From Cellulomonas fengjieae (GTDB lineage: Bacteria; Actinomycetota; Actinomycetes; Actinomycetales; Cellulomonadaceae), in assembly GCF_018388465.1 (NCBI RefSeq), contig NZ_CP074404.1, positions 3,782,001 to 3,846,000 on the forward strand: a stretch of 64,000 bases of DNA, read 5' to 3'. Both the position numbers and the translations under genes were made by a program. Below are positions 55,686 to 64,000 of the stretch, one piece after another. How positions within the stretch are numbered: the stretch's first letter is position 1; each line of letters begins with the position of its first letter. Under the pieces are notes generated by a model. It was given only the letters and a program-made list of their open reading frames with translations, was not told where the DNA came from and ran no database searches.

Positions 55686-57017
55686 ATGGCGACGACGCCT
55701 TCCCCCCGCCCCCCGATGGGCTGGAACAGCTGGGACAGCTACGGCACGAGCGTGACGGAGCAGGAGGTCCTGGCCAACGCCGAGTTCATGGCCGAGCACC
55801 TGCTGCCGTTCGGCTGGGACACGGTCGTCGTCGACATCGACTGGGCGGACCCGACGGCCCGCGCGCACGGGTACAACGCGGACGCGCCCCTGGAGCTGGA
55901 CGAGCACGGCCGGCTGCTGCCGGACCCGGGCCGGTTCCCGAGTGCGGCCGGCGGCGCCGGGTTCGGGCCGCTGGCCGCCAAGGTGCACGCGCTCGGGCTG
56001 CGGTTCGGGATCCACACGATGCGCGGCATCCCGCGCGGCGCGGTCGAGCGGGACACCCCGATCCTCGGCACCGACGCGACGGCGTCGCAGGTGGCGGACC
56101 CGACCAACGTCTGCGAGTGGAACCCCGACATGGTCGGCCTGGACCACACGCAGCCCGCCGCCCAGGCGTACTACGACTCGACGCTCGCCCTCTACGCGCA
56201 GTGGGGCGTCGACTTCCTCAAGACGGACGACATGCTCTGGCCGTACCAGGCCGCGGACATCGAGGCGTACGCGCGGGCCATCGCCCGGACGGGCCGGCCG
56301 ATCGAGCTGAGCCTGTCCCCGGGGCGGGACCTGTCGCTGACCCGCCTGGACCACCTGCGCGAGCACGCGACGATGTGGCGGATCTGCGACGACCTGTGGG
56401 ACCGCTGGGAGGACGTCGAGGCGAACTTCGCGCGGTTCGCGCGGTGGGCGCCGTTCGCGGGCGAGCACGGCTGGCCCGACGGCGACATGCTGCCGCTGGG
56501 CAGGATCGGGATCCGGGCCGAGCGCGGTGAGCCGCGGGACGACCTGCTGACCCCCGCCGAGCGGGTCACGCTCCTGACGCTGTGGGTCGTGGCCCGCTCC
56601 CCGCTGATGGTCGGCGGGGACCTGCCGACCTCCGACCCGGCGACGGTCGCGCTCCTGCAGAACCGGGACGTGCTCGCGGTGCACGCGACGTCGACCGGCA
56701 ACCGGGAGGTCTTCCGCGAGGGCGGGCTCGTGCTGTGGACCGCGCAGGGTCCCGACGGCGTGCGCTACGTCGCGGCGTTCAACCTGGACGCGGAGCCGCG
56801 GCACGTCGCGGTGGACGCCCGCGACGTGGGGCTGCCGGTCTCGGCCGACGGCGTGGACGGCGAGGTCGTGGAGCTGTGGAGCGGGGAGCCGGTCCGGACT
56901 TCCGCGGTCGCGGTGCAGAGTGACGACGCGCGCGGGGTCGCGCCCGGAAGCGCCGCGCTGCACCTGAGCATCGAGCCGCACGGAGCGCTGCTGCTGCGCT
57001 GCTCACCCGCCGCCTGA
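55686..57017 (+). CDS. GH27-like alpha-galactosidase
   Basis: 443 residues. PPMGWNSWDSYG is the clan GH-D hallmark; GWDTVVVDIDW, LGLRFGIHTMRGIPRGAV, GVDFLKTDDM (predicted nucleophile Asp) and WRICDDLWDRW (predicted acid/base Asp) follow, then a C-terminal beta domain. No signal peptide, so it acts in the cytoplasm on imported alpha-galactosides or similar sugars. GGAGA precedes ATG 55686. First of four clustered galactoside-type hydrolase genes. Confidence 0.88.
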   Translation: MATTPSPRPPMGWNSWDSYGTSVTEQEVLANAEFMAEHLLPFGWDTVVVDIDWADPTARAHGYNADAPLELDEHGRLLPDPGRFPSAAGGAGFGPLAAKVHALGLRFGIHTMRGIPRGAVERDTPILGTDATASQVADPTNVCEWNPDMVGLDHTQPAAQAYYDSTLALYAQWGVDFLKTDDMLWPYQAADIEAYARAIARTGRPIELSLSPGRDLSLTRLDHLREHATMWRICDDLWDRWEDVEANFARFARWAPFAGEHGWPDGDMLPLGRIGIRAERGEPRDDLLTPAERVTLLTLWVVARSPLMVGGDLPTSDPATVALLQNRDVLAVHATSTGNREVFREGGLVLWTAQGPDGVRYVAAFNLDAEPRHVAVDARDVGLPVSADGVDGEVVELWSGEPVRTSAVAVQSDDARGVAPGSAALHLSIEPHGALLLRCSPAA

Positions 57018-57045
57018 CGCCGCACCGGACGTCCGGCTGACGGAG

Positions 57046-57074
57046 TTGACTGCACTTCGTTCAATCCTCAGACT
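57046..57074 (+). promoter_or_regulatory. Promoter of the GH35-GH43-GH2 genes
   Basis: TTGACT (57046-57051), 17 bases, CAGACT (57069-57074). Best standard promoter in the locus. Confidence 0.6.
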
Positions 57075-57088
57075 AATGGTTGGATTGA
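57061..57088. promoter_or_regulatory. Inverted repeat TCAATCC-N14-GGATTGA, probable operator
   Basis: Seven-base arms enclosing the -10 box of the GH35 promoter; a likely binding site for a sugar-responsive repressor. Confidence 0.5.
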
Positions 57089-57165
57089 GCAGTGATCGTC
57101 TCGCCGTGCACGCCCGGCCGACTGATGACCGCCGCGTGTCGATGACGACGAGAGGTGCAGGGACC

Positions 57166-58935
57166 ATGACCAGGTTCGAGATCGGCGCGGAGGACTTCCT
57201 CCTCGACGGGCAGCCCGTACGCATCCTGTCGGGGGCCTTGCACTACTTCCGGATCCACCCGGACCAGTGGCGCGACCGCATCACCCGCGCCCGCGAGCTG
57301 GGGCTCAACACCATCGAGACGTACATCCCCTGGAACGCGCACTCGCCCGCGCGCGGCAAGTTCCGCACCGACGGCATCCTCGACCTCGGCCGCTTCCTGG
57401 ACGAGGTGGCGGCGCAGGGCATGCAGGCGATCGTCCGCCCCGGCCCGTACATCTGCGCCGAGTGGACCGGCGGCGGCCTTCCCGGCTGGCTCTTCACCGC
57501 CGGCGCCGGGGTGCGCCGCCACGAGCCCACCTACCTGGCCGCCATCGCGGAGTACTACGAGGCCGTCGCCCGGATCGTCGTGCCCCGGCAGGTCGACCGC
57601 GGCGGGCCGGTGGTGCTGGTCCAGGTGGAGAACGAGTACGGCGCCTACGGCGACGACAAGGAGTACCTGCGCGCGCTGGTCGAGCTGCTGCGCGGGTCGG
57701 GCATCACGACGCCGCTCACCACGATCGACCAGCCAGAGCCGTGGATGCTCGAGAACGGAAGCCTGCCGGACCTGCACAAGACCGGCTCCTTCGGCTCGCG
57801 CGTCACCGACCGCCTGGCGACGCTCCGCGCGCACCAGAGCACCGGGCCGCTGATGTGCGCCGAGTTCTGGGACGGCTGGTTCGACTCCTGGGGCCTGCAC
57901 CACCACACGACCGACCCGGCGGCGTCGGCGCGCGAGCTCGACCACCTGCTCGCCGAGGGGGCGTCGGTCAACCTCTACATGCTGTGCGGCGGCACCAACT
58001 TCGGCTTCACCAACGGCGCCAACGACAAGGGCACCTACGTGCCGATCGTGACGAGCTACGACTACGACGCGCCGCTCGACGAGGCCGGCCGCCCGACGGC
58101 CAAGTACTGGGCGTTCCGCGAGGTCCTCTCCCGCTACACCGACGTCCCCGAGTCGACCGCCCCGGCGCACACCCCCGCGCCCGCCTTCTCGGTCCCCCTG
58201 ACCACGGTCGCGCCGCTCTGGGACGTGCTCGACCTGCTGGGCCCCGAGCACCTGCACGACCACCTGCCGACGGTCGACGAGCTGGGCCGGTTCGACGGCT
58301 TCGCCCTGTACCGCGCGCTCGACGACGTGCCCGCCGGCGTGCTCGACCTGGCCGAGGTCCGCGACCGCGCGCAGGTCTTCGTCGACCGCGAGCCGGTCGC
58401 CGTCCTGGGCCGCGACCTGGGTGAGCACCGTGCGGTGGTGCCGCGTGGCGGTCGGCTCCAGGTGCTCGTCGAGGACCAGGGCCGCGTCAACTACGGGCCG
58501 CGGATCGGGGAGCCGAAGGGCCTCATCGGGCCTGCGCGCCTGGACGCCGCCGCTGGGGCCGGTGTCGACCTCGACCGCTGGGCCGTCCAGCCGCTCGACC
58601 TGGACGACGTCACCGCGCTGACCGCCCGGGTGCGCGACGCCGCCCCGGTCGACGGCCGCCTCGTCGCCGGCCCGTCGTTCGCGCACGCGACGTTCGACAC
58701 GCCCGACCCGGACAGCGACCACTTCCTCGACACCACCGGGTGGGGCAAGGGTGTGGTGTGGGTCAACGGGTTCTGCCTCGGCCGGCACTGGTCGCGCGCG
58801 CCCCAGCGCACGCTCTTCGTGCCCGCTCCGATCCTGCGCGCCGAGGGCAACGACATCCTCGTTCTCGTGCTGGACACCGCGGCCCCGCACGTGGCGTTCG
58901 TCGAGGACCTGGCGCTCGGCCACACCGAGGAGTGA
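57166..58935 (+). CDS. GH35 beta-galactosidase
   Basis: 589 residues, the usual length for a compact GH35. LDGQPVRILSGALHYFRIHPDQWRDRI, ETYIPWNAHSP and RPGPYICAEWTGGGLPGWL are family motifs; Glu157 in VENEYG is the acid/base and Glu233 in CAEFWDGWFDSWG the nucleophile. C-terminal jelly-roll domains end with VNGFCLGRHWSRAPQRTLFVP. No signal peptide. ATG 57166 is chosen by alignment with family starts; ATG 57142 is an alternative. GH43 follows after 4 bases. Confidence 0.93.
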   Translation: MTRFEIGAEDFLLDGQPVRILSGALHYFRIHPDQWRDRITRARELGLNTIETYIPWNAHSPARGKFRTDGILDLGRFLDEVAAQGMQAIVRPGPYICAEWTGGGLPGWLFTAGAGVRRHEPTYLAAIAEYYEAVARIVVPRQVDRGGPVVLVQVENEYGAYGDDKEYLRALVELLRGSGITTPLTTIDQPEPWMLENGSLPDLHKTGSFGSRVTDRLATLRAHQSTGPLMCAEFWDGWFDSWGLHHHTTDPAASARELDHLLAEGASVNLYMLCGGTNFGFTNGANDKGTYVPIVTSYDYDAPLDEAGRPTAKYWAFREVLSRYTDVPESTAPAHTPAPAFSVPLTTVAPLWDVLDLLGPEHLHDHLPTVDELGRFDGFALYRALDDVPAGVLDLAEVRDRAQVFVDREPVAVLGRDLGEHRAVVPRGGRLQVLVEDQGRVNYGPRIGEPKGLIGPARLDAAAGAGVDLDRWAVQPLDLDDVTALTARVRDAAPVDGRLVAGPSFAHATFDTPDPDSDHFLDTTGWGKGVVWVNGFCLGRHWSRAPQRTLFVPAPILRAEGNDILVLVLDTAAPHVAFVEDLALGHTEE

Positions 58936-58939
58936 GCAC

Positions 58940-59914
58940 ATGATCGACGGCTACCTCTTCGCCTACTTCGCGGGCGAGTACACCCCGGACGGTGAGCAGG
59001 TGCGGTTCGGGCTCTCGCGTGGTGCCGACCCGCTGTCCTACGACGACCTGCACGGCGCCCGGCCGGTGCTGGTCTCCACCCTGGGCGAGGGCGGCGTCCG
59101 CGACCCCTTCCTCGTCCGTGCACCCGGTGGGGACCGCTGCTTCCTCATCGCCACCGACCTGAGGATCCACCCCGACGGCGACTGGGCCGCGGCGGTCCGC
59201 ACCGGGAGCCGGTCGATCGTCGTGTGGGAGTCCGCCGACCTGGTGGACTGGTCGCCGCCGCGGCTGGTCGAGGTGTCCCCGCAGACCGCCGGCTGCACCT
59301 GGGCGCCCGAGGCCGTGTGGGACGACGAGCACGACGAGTTCTTCGTGTTCTGGGCCTCCACGCTGTATGACCCGGCCGACGCCGGGCACGACGGCGACAG
59401 CCACCACCGGATGATGTACGCGACCACGACGGACTTCCTGACGTTCTCGCCGGCGCGCGTCTGGAACGACCCCGGGTACTCGGTCATCGACTCGACGCTC
59501 GTGCGGCACGACGGCTGGTGGTACCGCTTCACCAAGGACGAGCGCGACCCGTCCTCGTCGTCGCCCACCTCGAAGTTCATCACCGCCGAGCGCTCCCGTG
59601 ACCTGCGCTCGACCGCCTACGAGCCGGTCACCGACGGCATCGGGCGGGCGGGCGAGCTGGGTCCCGGCGTCGAGCACGGCGAGGGGCCGGTCGTCGTGCC
59701 GTCTCCGGCCGGCGACCGCTGGTACCTGCTCGTCGACGAGTTCGGCGGCCGCGGCTACGTGCCGTTCGAGTCCGCGGCCCTCGACGCCCCGCACTGGGCG
59801 GCGTCGACCTCCTTCCGCATGCCCACGGGCGCCCGGCACGGCTCCGTCCTGCCGGTCACCCGCGACGAGCACGACGCCCTGCGCCGGGCCTTCGGGTCCG
59901 GCACCATCACCTGA
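58940..59914 (+). CDS. GH43-family glycosidase
   Basis: 324 residues, a five-bladed beta-propeller. YLFAYFAGEYTPDGEQVRFGLSRGADPL opens it; GGVRDPFLVRAPGG carries the base Asp, TWAPEAVWDDEHDEFFVFWAST an acid-region Glu, and VIDSTLVRHDGWWYRFTKDE the modulating Asp region. Related proteins act on arabinan, arabinogalactan side chains or xylan. No signal peptide. GAGGAG lies before ATG 58940; the fusion gene follows after 17 bases, so the three are one operon. Confidence 0.85.
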   Translation: MIDGYLFAYFAGEYTPDGEQVRFGLSRGADPLSYDDLHGARPVLVSTLGEGGVRDPFLVRAPGGDRCFLIATDLRIHPDGDWAAAVRTGSRSIVVWESADLVDWSPPRLVEVSPQTAGCTWAPEAVWDDEHDEFFVFWASTLYDPADAGHDGDSHHRMMYATTTDFLTFSPARVWNDPGYSVIDSTLVRHDGWWYRFTKDERDPSSSSPTSKFITAERSRDLRSTAYEPVTDGIGRAGELGPGVEHGEGPVVVPSPAGDRWYLLVDEFGGRGYVPFESAALDAPHWAASTSFRMPTGARHGSVLPVTRDEHDALRRAFGSGTIT

Positions 59915-59931
59915 GAGGCCCTGGTCCGACG

Positions 59932-62900
59932 ATGCCCAGCCCCGCCCTGCCCCGCCACTACGCCGACCCGAACCTGATCCGGTTCGGGGACACGTACTAC
60001 CTGTACGCGACGACCGACGGGTTCGAGGGGTGGTCCGGCACGTCGTTCGAGGTGTGGTCCTCGCCCGACCTCGTGGACTGGACCAACCACGGGGTGATCC
60101 TCGACGTCGCCACGGACGTGGCCTGGGCGCAGGGCAACGCGTGGGCACCGACCGCGGCCGAGCGGGACGGGAGGTTCTACTTCTACTTCACCGCGTCGCA
60201 GAGCATCGGCGTGGCGGTCGCGGACTCCCCGACCGGGCCGTTCGTCGACGCGCTCGGCCGCCCGCTCGTCGACAAGGTCGACTACGACGGCGAGCAGCAG
60301 ATCGACCCCGCGGTCTTCGTCGACGACGACGGACGCGCCTACCTGTACTGGGGCAACATGACGCCGCGCGTCGTGCCGCTGCGCGACGACATGGTGAGCT
60401 ACGACGCCGCCGACATCGTGGTGCTCGACGGGCTCGACGACTTCCGCGAGGCGCCCTGGGTGGTGCGGCTCGGCGACGGGTACCACCTGAGCTGGTCGGT
60501 CGACGACACCCGCAGCGCCGACTACCGCGTCGCCCACGCGACCGGCCCCACCCCCTACGGCCCGTGGACCGGTCACGGCCTGCTGCTCCAGAAGGACGAG
60601 TCGCTCGGCGTCGTCGGCACGGGGCACCACTCGATCCTGCGCGCGCACACCGGGGACTGGTACATCGCCTACCACCGGCACGCGATCCCCGACGGCGACG
60701 GCTGCCACCGCGAGACGGTGATCGACCGCCTGCGCGTCGCCGACGGCACGTTCCTGCCCGTCGTGCCCACGCTCGAGGGCATCGAGCCCTTGCCCGCCGC
60801 GGAGAACGCCCGTCCGACGCACGAGTCCGTCGTCCCGCCCACCGGCGTCCGGCCCGCGCGCTTCCGGCCCGCCGACGGCGCGACCGACGCCGCGACGCTG
60901 GACCTCGACGGCACCTGGCGGTTCCGCCTGTTCGACGAGGCCGTCACGGGCGCCGACCCCGCCGACGCGGGTGAGTCGTGGGACGCGATCGAGGTCCCCG
61001 GCCACTGGCAGCTCACCGGCGCCCCCGACGCCTGGCCGTACGGGAAGCCCGCCTACACGAACGTCCTGTTCCCGATCCCGGTGGACCCGCCGCGCGTCCC
61101 CCGCGCCAACCCGACGGGCGAGTACCGCCGCACGTTCACCGTTCCCGCGTCCTGGCGCGACGGCGGCCGCGTCGTCATCCGGTTCGACGGCGTCGACTCC
61201 TGGTTCGAGGTCGCCGTCAACGGCCGGGTCCTCGCGCAGTCGCACGGCTCGCGGCTGCCCACCGAGGTCGACGTCACCGACGCCCTCGTGGACGGCGACA
61301 ACCTGCTCGCCGTCCGCGTCACGCAGTGGTCGGCCCTGACCTACGTCGAGGACCAGGACCAGTGGTGGCTGTCCGGCATCTTCCGCGGCGTCACGGCCCA
61401 GCACCGGCCGGCCGGCGGCATCGAGCACGTCACCCTGCACGCCGACTACGACCACGTCACCGGTGACGGCACGCTGCGGGTCGAGGTCGAGGGCGAGCGC
61501 ACCGACGCGGTCGTGCGGATCCCCGAGCTGGGCGTCGAGACCACCGCGGGACGCGCTGTGCGGGTGCCCGGCGTCGAGCCGTGGAGCGCGGAGAGCCCTC
61601 GCCTGTACGACGTCGTCGTCGACACCGGGTCGGAGGCCGTCACCCTGCGCGCCGGGTTCCGGACCGTCGCGGTGGTCGACGGCGTCTTCACCGTCAACGG
61701 GACCGCCGTGAAGCTCTACGGCGTCAACCGGCACGAGTTCGAGCCCACGCGCGGACGCGCCGTCACGCCGGAGACGATGCTGGCGGACGTGCTGCTGATG
61801 AAGCGGCACCACGTCAACGCGGTCCGGACCAGCCACTACCCGCCGCACCCGCACTTCCTGGACCTGTGCGACGAGCACGGCCTGTACGTCATGGACGAGA
61901 ACGACCTCGAGACGCACGGCTTCGAGCCCCTCGGCTGGCGCGGCAACCCGACCGACGACCCGACGTGGGAGCCCGTCCTGGTCGACCGCGTCACCCGCAT
62001 GGTCCGCCGCGATGCGCACCACCCCAGCGTCGTCATCTGGTCGCTCGGCAACGAGGCGGGTCCCGGCCGCAACCTCGCCGCGATGTCCGCCGCCATCCGC
62101 GCGCTGGACGGCACCCGCCCGCTGCACTACGAGGGCGACTGGGCCAGCGAGCACGTCGACATGTACTCGCGGATGTACCCCACCAGCGAGGAGGTCGCGC
62201 TGATCGGGCGCGGCCACGAGGGCGCCTGGCCGGACGGTGCCGTCGACGCGCGCCGCCGGACCCTGCCGTTCGTGCTGTGCGAGTACGCCCACGCGATGGG
62301 CAACGGCCCCGGCGGGCTGACCGACTACATCGATCTCGTCGACGCGCACCCGAGGCTCATGGGCGGGTTCGTGTGGGAGTGGATCGACCACGGCATCGCG
62401 ACCCGCACCCCCGACGGGACCCCGTTCTTCGGGTACGGCGGCGACTTCGGCGAGGAGCTGCACGACGGCGTGTTCATCGCCGACGGCCTGCTGCTGCCGG
62501 ACCGCACGCCCTCACCCGGGCTCGTCGAGCTGGCCGCCGTCTACGCCCCGGTGCGCATCCGGCCGGTCGGCGACGACCTCGAGGTGCTCAACCGGTACGC
62601 GTTCACGACGACCGCGCACGTGCGGCTGGTCTGGACGCTCGTCGCCGACGGACTGACGGTGGCGAGCGGCGAGGTCGACCACGTGCTCGCTCCGGGCGCC
62701 TCGGTCGTCGTCTCCCCGGCCACCGTGCTCGGCGACGCGCTGGACCCGGTCGACCCCCGGGCCACCGTGTGGTTCGTCCTGCGCGCGCTGCCGCGGGACG
62801 CGTCGGCCGCCTTCTCCGGCGGCTCCCTCGGCGCCGGGCAGGTGCTCGTCCGCGGCGCCGCGGCACTCGCCCCCGCGACGGGCACCCCGGTCCGCACCGC

Positions 62901-63747
62901 CGTGGGTCACCGCGTCGGACCCGTCGAGCTCGACGCGTCCGGTCGGCTCGTCGCGATCGGCGGCACCCCCGTGCGCCTGGCGCGTGCCGACGCCTGGCGT
63001 GCGCCCACCGACAACGACAGGATCCGCTCCTGGTACGACGCGATCGGCGACGACGAGGCGTGGACCCGCGCGGGGCTGTCGCGGCTGCACGAGCGGGTCG
63101 ACACGGTCCGGCGGGAGGGTGACGCGCTGGTCGTGACCGCCCGCACGGCCGGTGCCGCGAGCGACTGCGGGCTCGACGTCCGCTACGAGTGGCGGGCGGT
63201 CGACGACCGGACTGCGGACCTGGTGGTCCGGCTCACGCCGTCGGGCCGCTGGCCCGGCTCGGTGGCCCGGCTCGGCTGGCTGCTCGCGCTCGAACAGGAC
63301 GACGCCGGCGACGTGGTCGTGGACTGGGCGGGGCTCGGCCCGCACGAGTCGTACGCCGACTCCACGCGCGCCGCGCTGGCCGGCCGCTGGCAGCACTCGG
63401 TCGACGCCCTGCAGACCCGGTACACCCGGCCGCAGGAGAACGGCGCCCGGCGCGGGGTCACGACGGCGACGGTCGGCCTGGCCGCCGGTCCGCTGACCGT
63501 GGCGGCCGGAGCCGTCCGCGTCGGCGGTCGGGACGTCCCCGGGTTCGAGCTCACCGCGCGACCCTGGTCCGACGCGGCCCTGGCCGCCGCGGACCACCCG
63601 CACGAGCTGACGCCGGACGGTCTGCTGTGGCTGCACCTCGACGCAGCCGGGCACGGCCTCGGCTCCGCCGCATGCGGTCCGGGCGTGCTGCCCAACGCGG
63701 CCCTGCACCCGACGACGGCGACGCTGCACCTGCGGCTCACGGCCTGA
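59932..63747 (+). CDS. Bifunctional GH43 - GH2 (LacZ-like) fusion
   Basis: 1271 residues. Residues 1 to about 300 are a GH43 propeller: Asp12 (HYADPN), Asp125 (QQIDPAVFVDDDG) and Glu173 (FREAPWVV) are the catalytic triad. From about 310 onward is a complete LacZ-type GH2: sugar-binding domain (LDLDGTWRFRLF), immunoglobulin-like domain, TIM barrel with acid/base Glu708 (SLGNEAG) and nucleophile Glu784 (LCEYAHAMGN), and the small-chain domain (DNDRIRSWYDAIGDDEAW, GLGPHESYADS). The DNA frame is continuous with no stop or frame change at the joint. No signal peptide. It could strip arabinose or galactose side groups and then beta-galactose in one enzyme. Confidence 0.9.
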   Translation: MPSPALPRHYADPNLIRFGDTYYLYATTDGFEGWSGTSFEVWSSPDLVDWTNHGVILDVATDVAWAQGNAWAPTAAERDGRFYFYFTASQSIGVAVADSPTGPFVDALGRPLVDKVDYDGEQQIDPAVFVDDDGRAYLYWGNMTPRVVPLRDDMVSYDAADIVVLDGLDDFREAPWVVRLGDGYHLSWSVDDTRSADYRVAHATGPTPYGPWTGHGLLLQKDESLGVVGTGHHSILRAHTGDWYIAYHRHAIPDGDGCHRETVIDRLRVADGTFLPVVPTLEGIEPLPAAENARPTHESVVPPTGVRPARFRPADGATDAATLDLDGTWRFRLFDEAVTGADPADAGESWDAIEVPGHWQLTGAPDAWPYGKPAYTNVLFPIPVDPPRVPRANPTGEYRRTFTVPASWRDGGRVVIRFDGVDSWFEVAVNGRVLAQSHGSRLPTEVDVTDALVDGDNLLAVRVTQWSALTYVEDQDQWWLSGIFRGVTAQHRPAGGIEHVTLHADYDHVTGDGTLRVEVEGERTDAVVRIPELGVETTAGRAVRVPGVEPWSAESPRLYDVVVDTGSEAVTLRAGFRTVAVVDGVFTVNGTAVKLYGVNRHEFEPTRGRAVTPETMLADVLLMKRHHVNAVRTSHYPPHPHFLDLCDEHGLYVMDENDLETHGFEPLGWRGNPTDDPTWEPVLVDRVTRMVRRDAHHPSVVIWSLGNEAGPGRNLAAMSAAIRALDGTRPLHYEGDWASEHVDMYSRMYPTSEEVALIGRGHEGAWPDGAVDARRRTLPFVLCEYAHAMGNGPGGLTDYIDLVDAHPRLMGGFVWEWIDHGIATRTPDGTPFFGYGGDFGEELHDGVFIADGLLLPDRTPSPGLVELAAVYAPVRIRPVGDDLEVLNRYAFTTTAHVRLVWTLVADGLTVASGEVDHVLAPGASVVVSPATVLGDALDPVDPRATVWFVLRALPRDASAAFSGGSLGAGQVLVRGAAALAPATGTPVRTAVGHRVGPVELDASGRLVAIGGTPVRLARADAWRAPTDNDRIRSWYDAIGDDEAWTRAGLSRLHERVDTVRREGDALVVTARTAGAASDCGLDVRYEWRAVDDRTADLVVRLTPSGRWPGSVARLGWLLALEQDDAGDVVVDWAGLGPHESYADSTRAALAGRWQHSVDALQTRYTRPQENGARRGVTTATVGLAAGPLTVAAGAVRVGGRDVPGFELTARPWSDAALAAADHPHELTPDGLLWLHLDAAGHGLGSAACGPGVLPNAALHPTTATLHLRLTA

Positions 63748-63754
63748 GGCGGCT

Positions 63755-63802
63755 CGCGCGCCCCCTCGGCCTGAGGGACCGCTACAGGCTGAGGGGCGCG
63801 CG
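63755..63802. terminator. Bidirectional terminator hairpin
   Basis: CGCGCGCCCCCTCGGCCTG (63755-63773) pairs with CAGGCTGAGGGGCGCGCG (63785-63802) with one bulge and one G-U pair. It separates the GH2 fusion gene from the convergent gene, whose stop codon lies in the loop. Confidence 0.75.
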
Positions 63803-64000
63803 GCTGGTGACCAGGCCGACGTCGCCGAGGAACCGCTCGAACGCGACGGTCGCCATGCCGATCGCGGTGGAGTTGCCGCGCACGGTCGAGATACCGACGG
63901 TGAGGTCCGAGGCGGCACCGTTGGGGGACTGCGTGCGGATCACGGAGTGGGCACCCGGCAGCAGGTGCTCGCCCAGCGCCCACGTGGTCCAGCCGGTGAG
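63782..64000 (-). CDS. C-terminal part of a ROK-like protein (start outside window)
   Basis: The last 72 codons of a minus-strand gene ending TAG at 63782-63784. It reads LTGWTTWALGEHLLPGAHSV, then IRTQSP and GNSTAIGMATVAFERFLGDV near the end. The alternating strand and the small-residue helix before the end resemble the C-terminus of ROK-family sugar kinases/regulators, which would suit a regulator of the neighbouring hydrolase genes. With so little sequence the assignment is uncertain. Confidence 0.4.
   Translation of the reverse strand, partial: LTGWTTWALGEHLLPGAHSVIRTQSPNGAASDLTVGISTVRGNSTAIGMATVAFERFLGDVGLVTSRAPLSL

Noticed and set aside
59755..62463. 902-residue open frame on the minus strand
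   Set aside because: Shadow of the GH43-GH2 fusion gene.
1..64000. tRNA, rRNA, prophage or integrative element
   Set aside because: No cloverleaf, rRNA-like stretch, integrase, transposase or att-like repeat was seen by eye; a dedicated RNA search was not possible.

Overview
The window is very GC-rich, gene-dense DNA with strong G/C preference at third codon positions, GTG starts, overlapping stop/start codons and little intergenic space. An AA10 lytic polysaccharide monooxygenase with a CBM2 cellulose-binding module, several glycoside hydrolases, a DUF222-type HNH fragment and Mycobacterium SigG-like and actinobacterial AraC/LacI regulators point to an actinobacterium, most likely Cellulomonas or a close relative. 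No rRNA, tRNA, CRISPR array, integrase or transposase was seen.

Layout. 1-8.2 kb: universal stress protein (5' cut), lipid kinase, Nudix hydrolase, a first ArsR/SRPBCC cassette, MFS and AI-2E-type membrane proteins, an AraC regulator divergent from two alpha/beta hydrolases. 8.4-9.4 kb: cellulose/chitin-active LPMO. 9.5-13.3 kb: SigG-like sigma factor divergent from a hydrolase, VOC and DUF4287 proteins, and a second ArsR/SRPBCC cassette. 13.4-15.8 kb: a three-gene translationally coupled set consisting of an 81-residue peptide made of a 15-residue leader and three exact-length 22-residue repeats, a JmjC/cupin oxygenase and a sucrase/ferredoxin-like [2Fe-2S] protein. This is the best candidate for an undescribed system (a peptide-modifying JmjC pathway). 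15.8-20.3 kb: VOC, AraC, metallophosphoesterase, methyltransferase and GH3 glucosidase. 20.4-22.0 kb: decayed ground with a frameshifted small membrane protein, a C-terminal remnant, a GNAT gene and a frameshifted HNH fragment.

22-28.8 kb: methyltransferase, a 1671-residue DUF4011/superfamily-1 helicase with a Vsr-like tail, and an M48 metallopeptidase, overlapping head to tail (a defence-like module). 28.9-30.1 kb: zinc-ribbon, NIPSNAP-like and unknown proteins. 30.2-35 kb: a sulfur-source operon (flavin reductase, solute-binding lipoprotein, ABC ATPase, permease, FMN monooxygenase) preceded by a 32-codon cysteine-rich leader ORF. 35-45.3 kb: M3 peptidase, LacI regulator, small kinase, third ArsR/SRPBCC cassette, ABC exporter with divergent TetR, ComB-like phosphatase, TspO-like protein, aminoglycoside-phosphotransferase-like kinase and the 3' stump of a second ABC exporter. 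45.4-55.6 kb: secreted M28 peptidase, methyltransferases, a 1062-residue surface protein with five fibril-type repeats and an LAVTG anchor, a PNPOx-GNAT fusion, PdxH, PadR, CPBP protease. 55.7-64 kb: a galactoside/arabinogalactan locus (GH27, GH35, GH43, and a GH43-GH2 fusion), ending in the C-terminus of a convergent gene.

Regulation can be read at many starts. About sixteen genes have a TANNNT -10 box six or seven bases before an ATG or GTG and no ribosome binding site, the signature of leaderless transcripts. Inverted-repeat operators sit over the promoters of three ArsR cassettes and the TetR, PadR and LacI genes.
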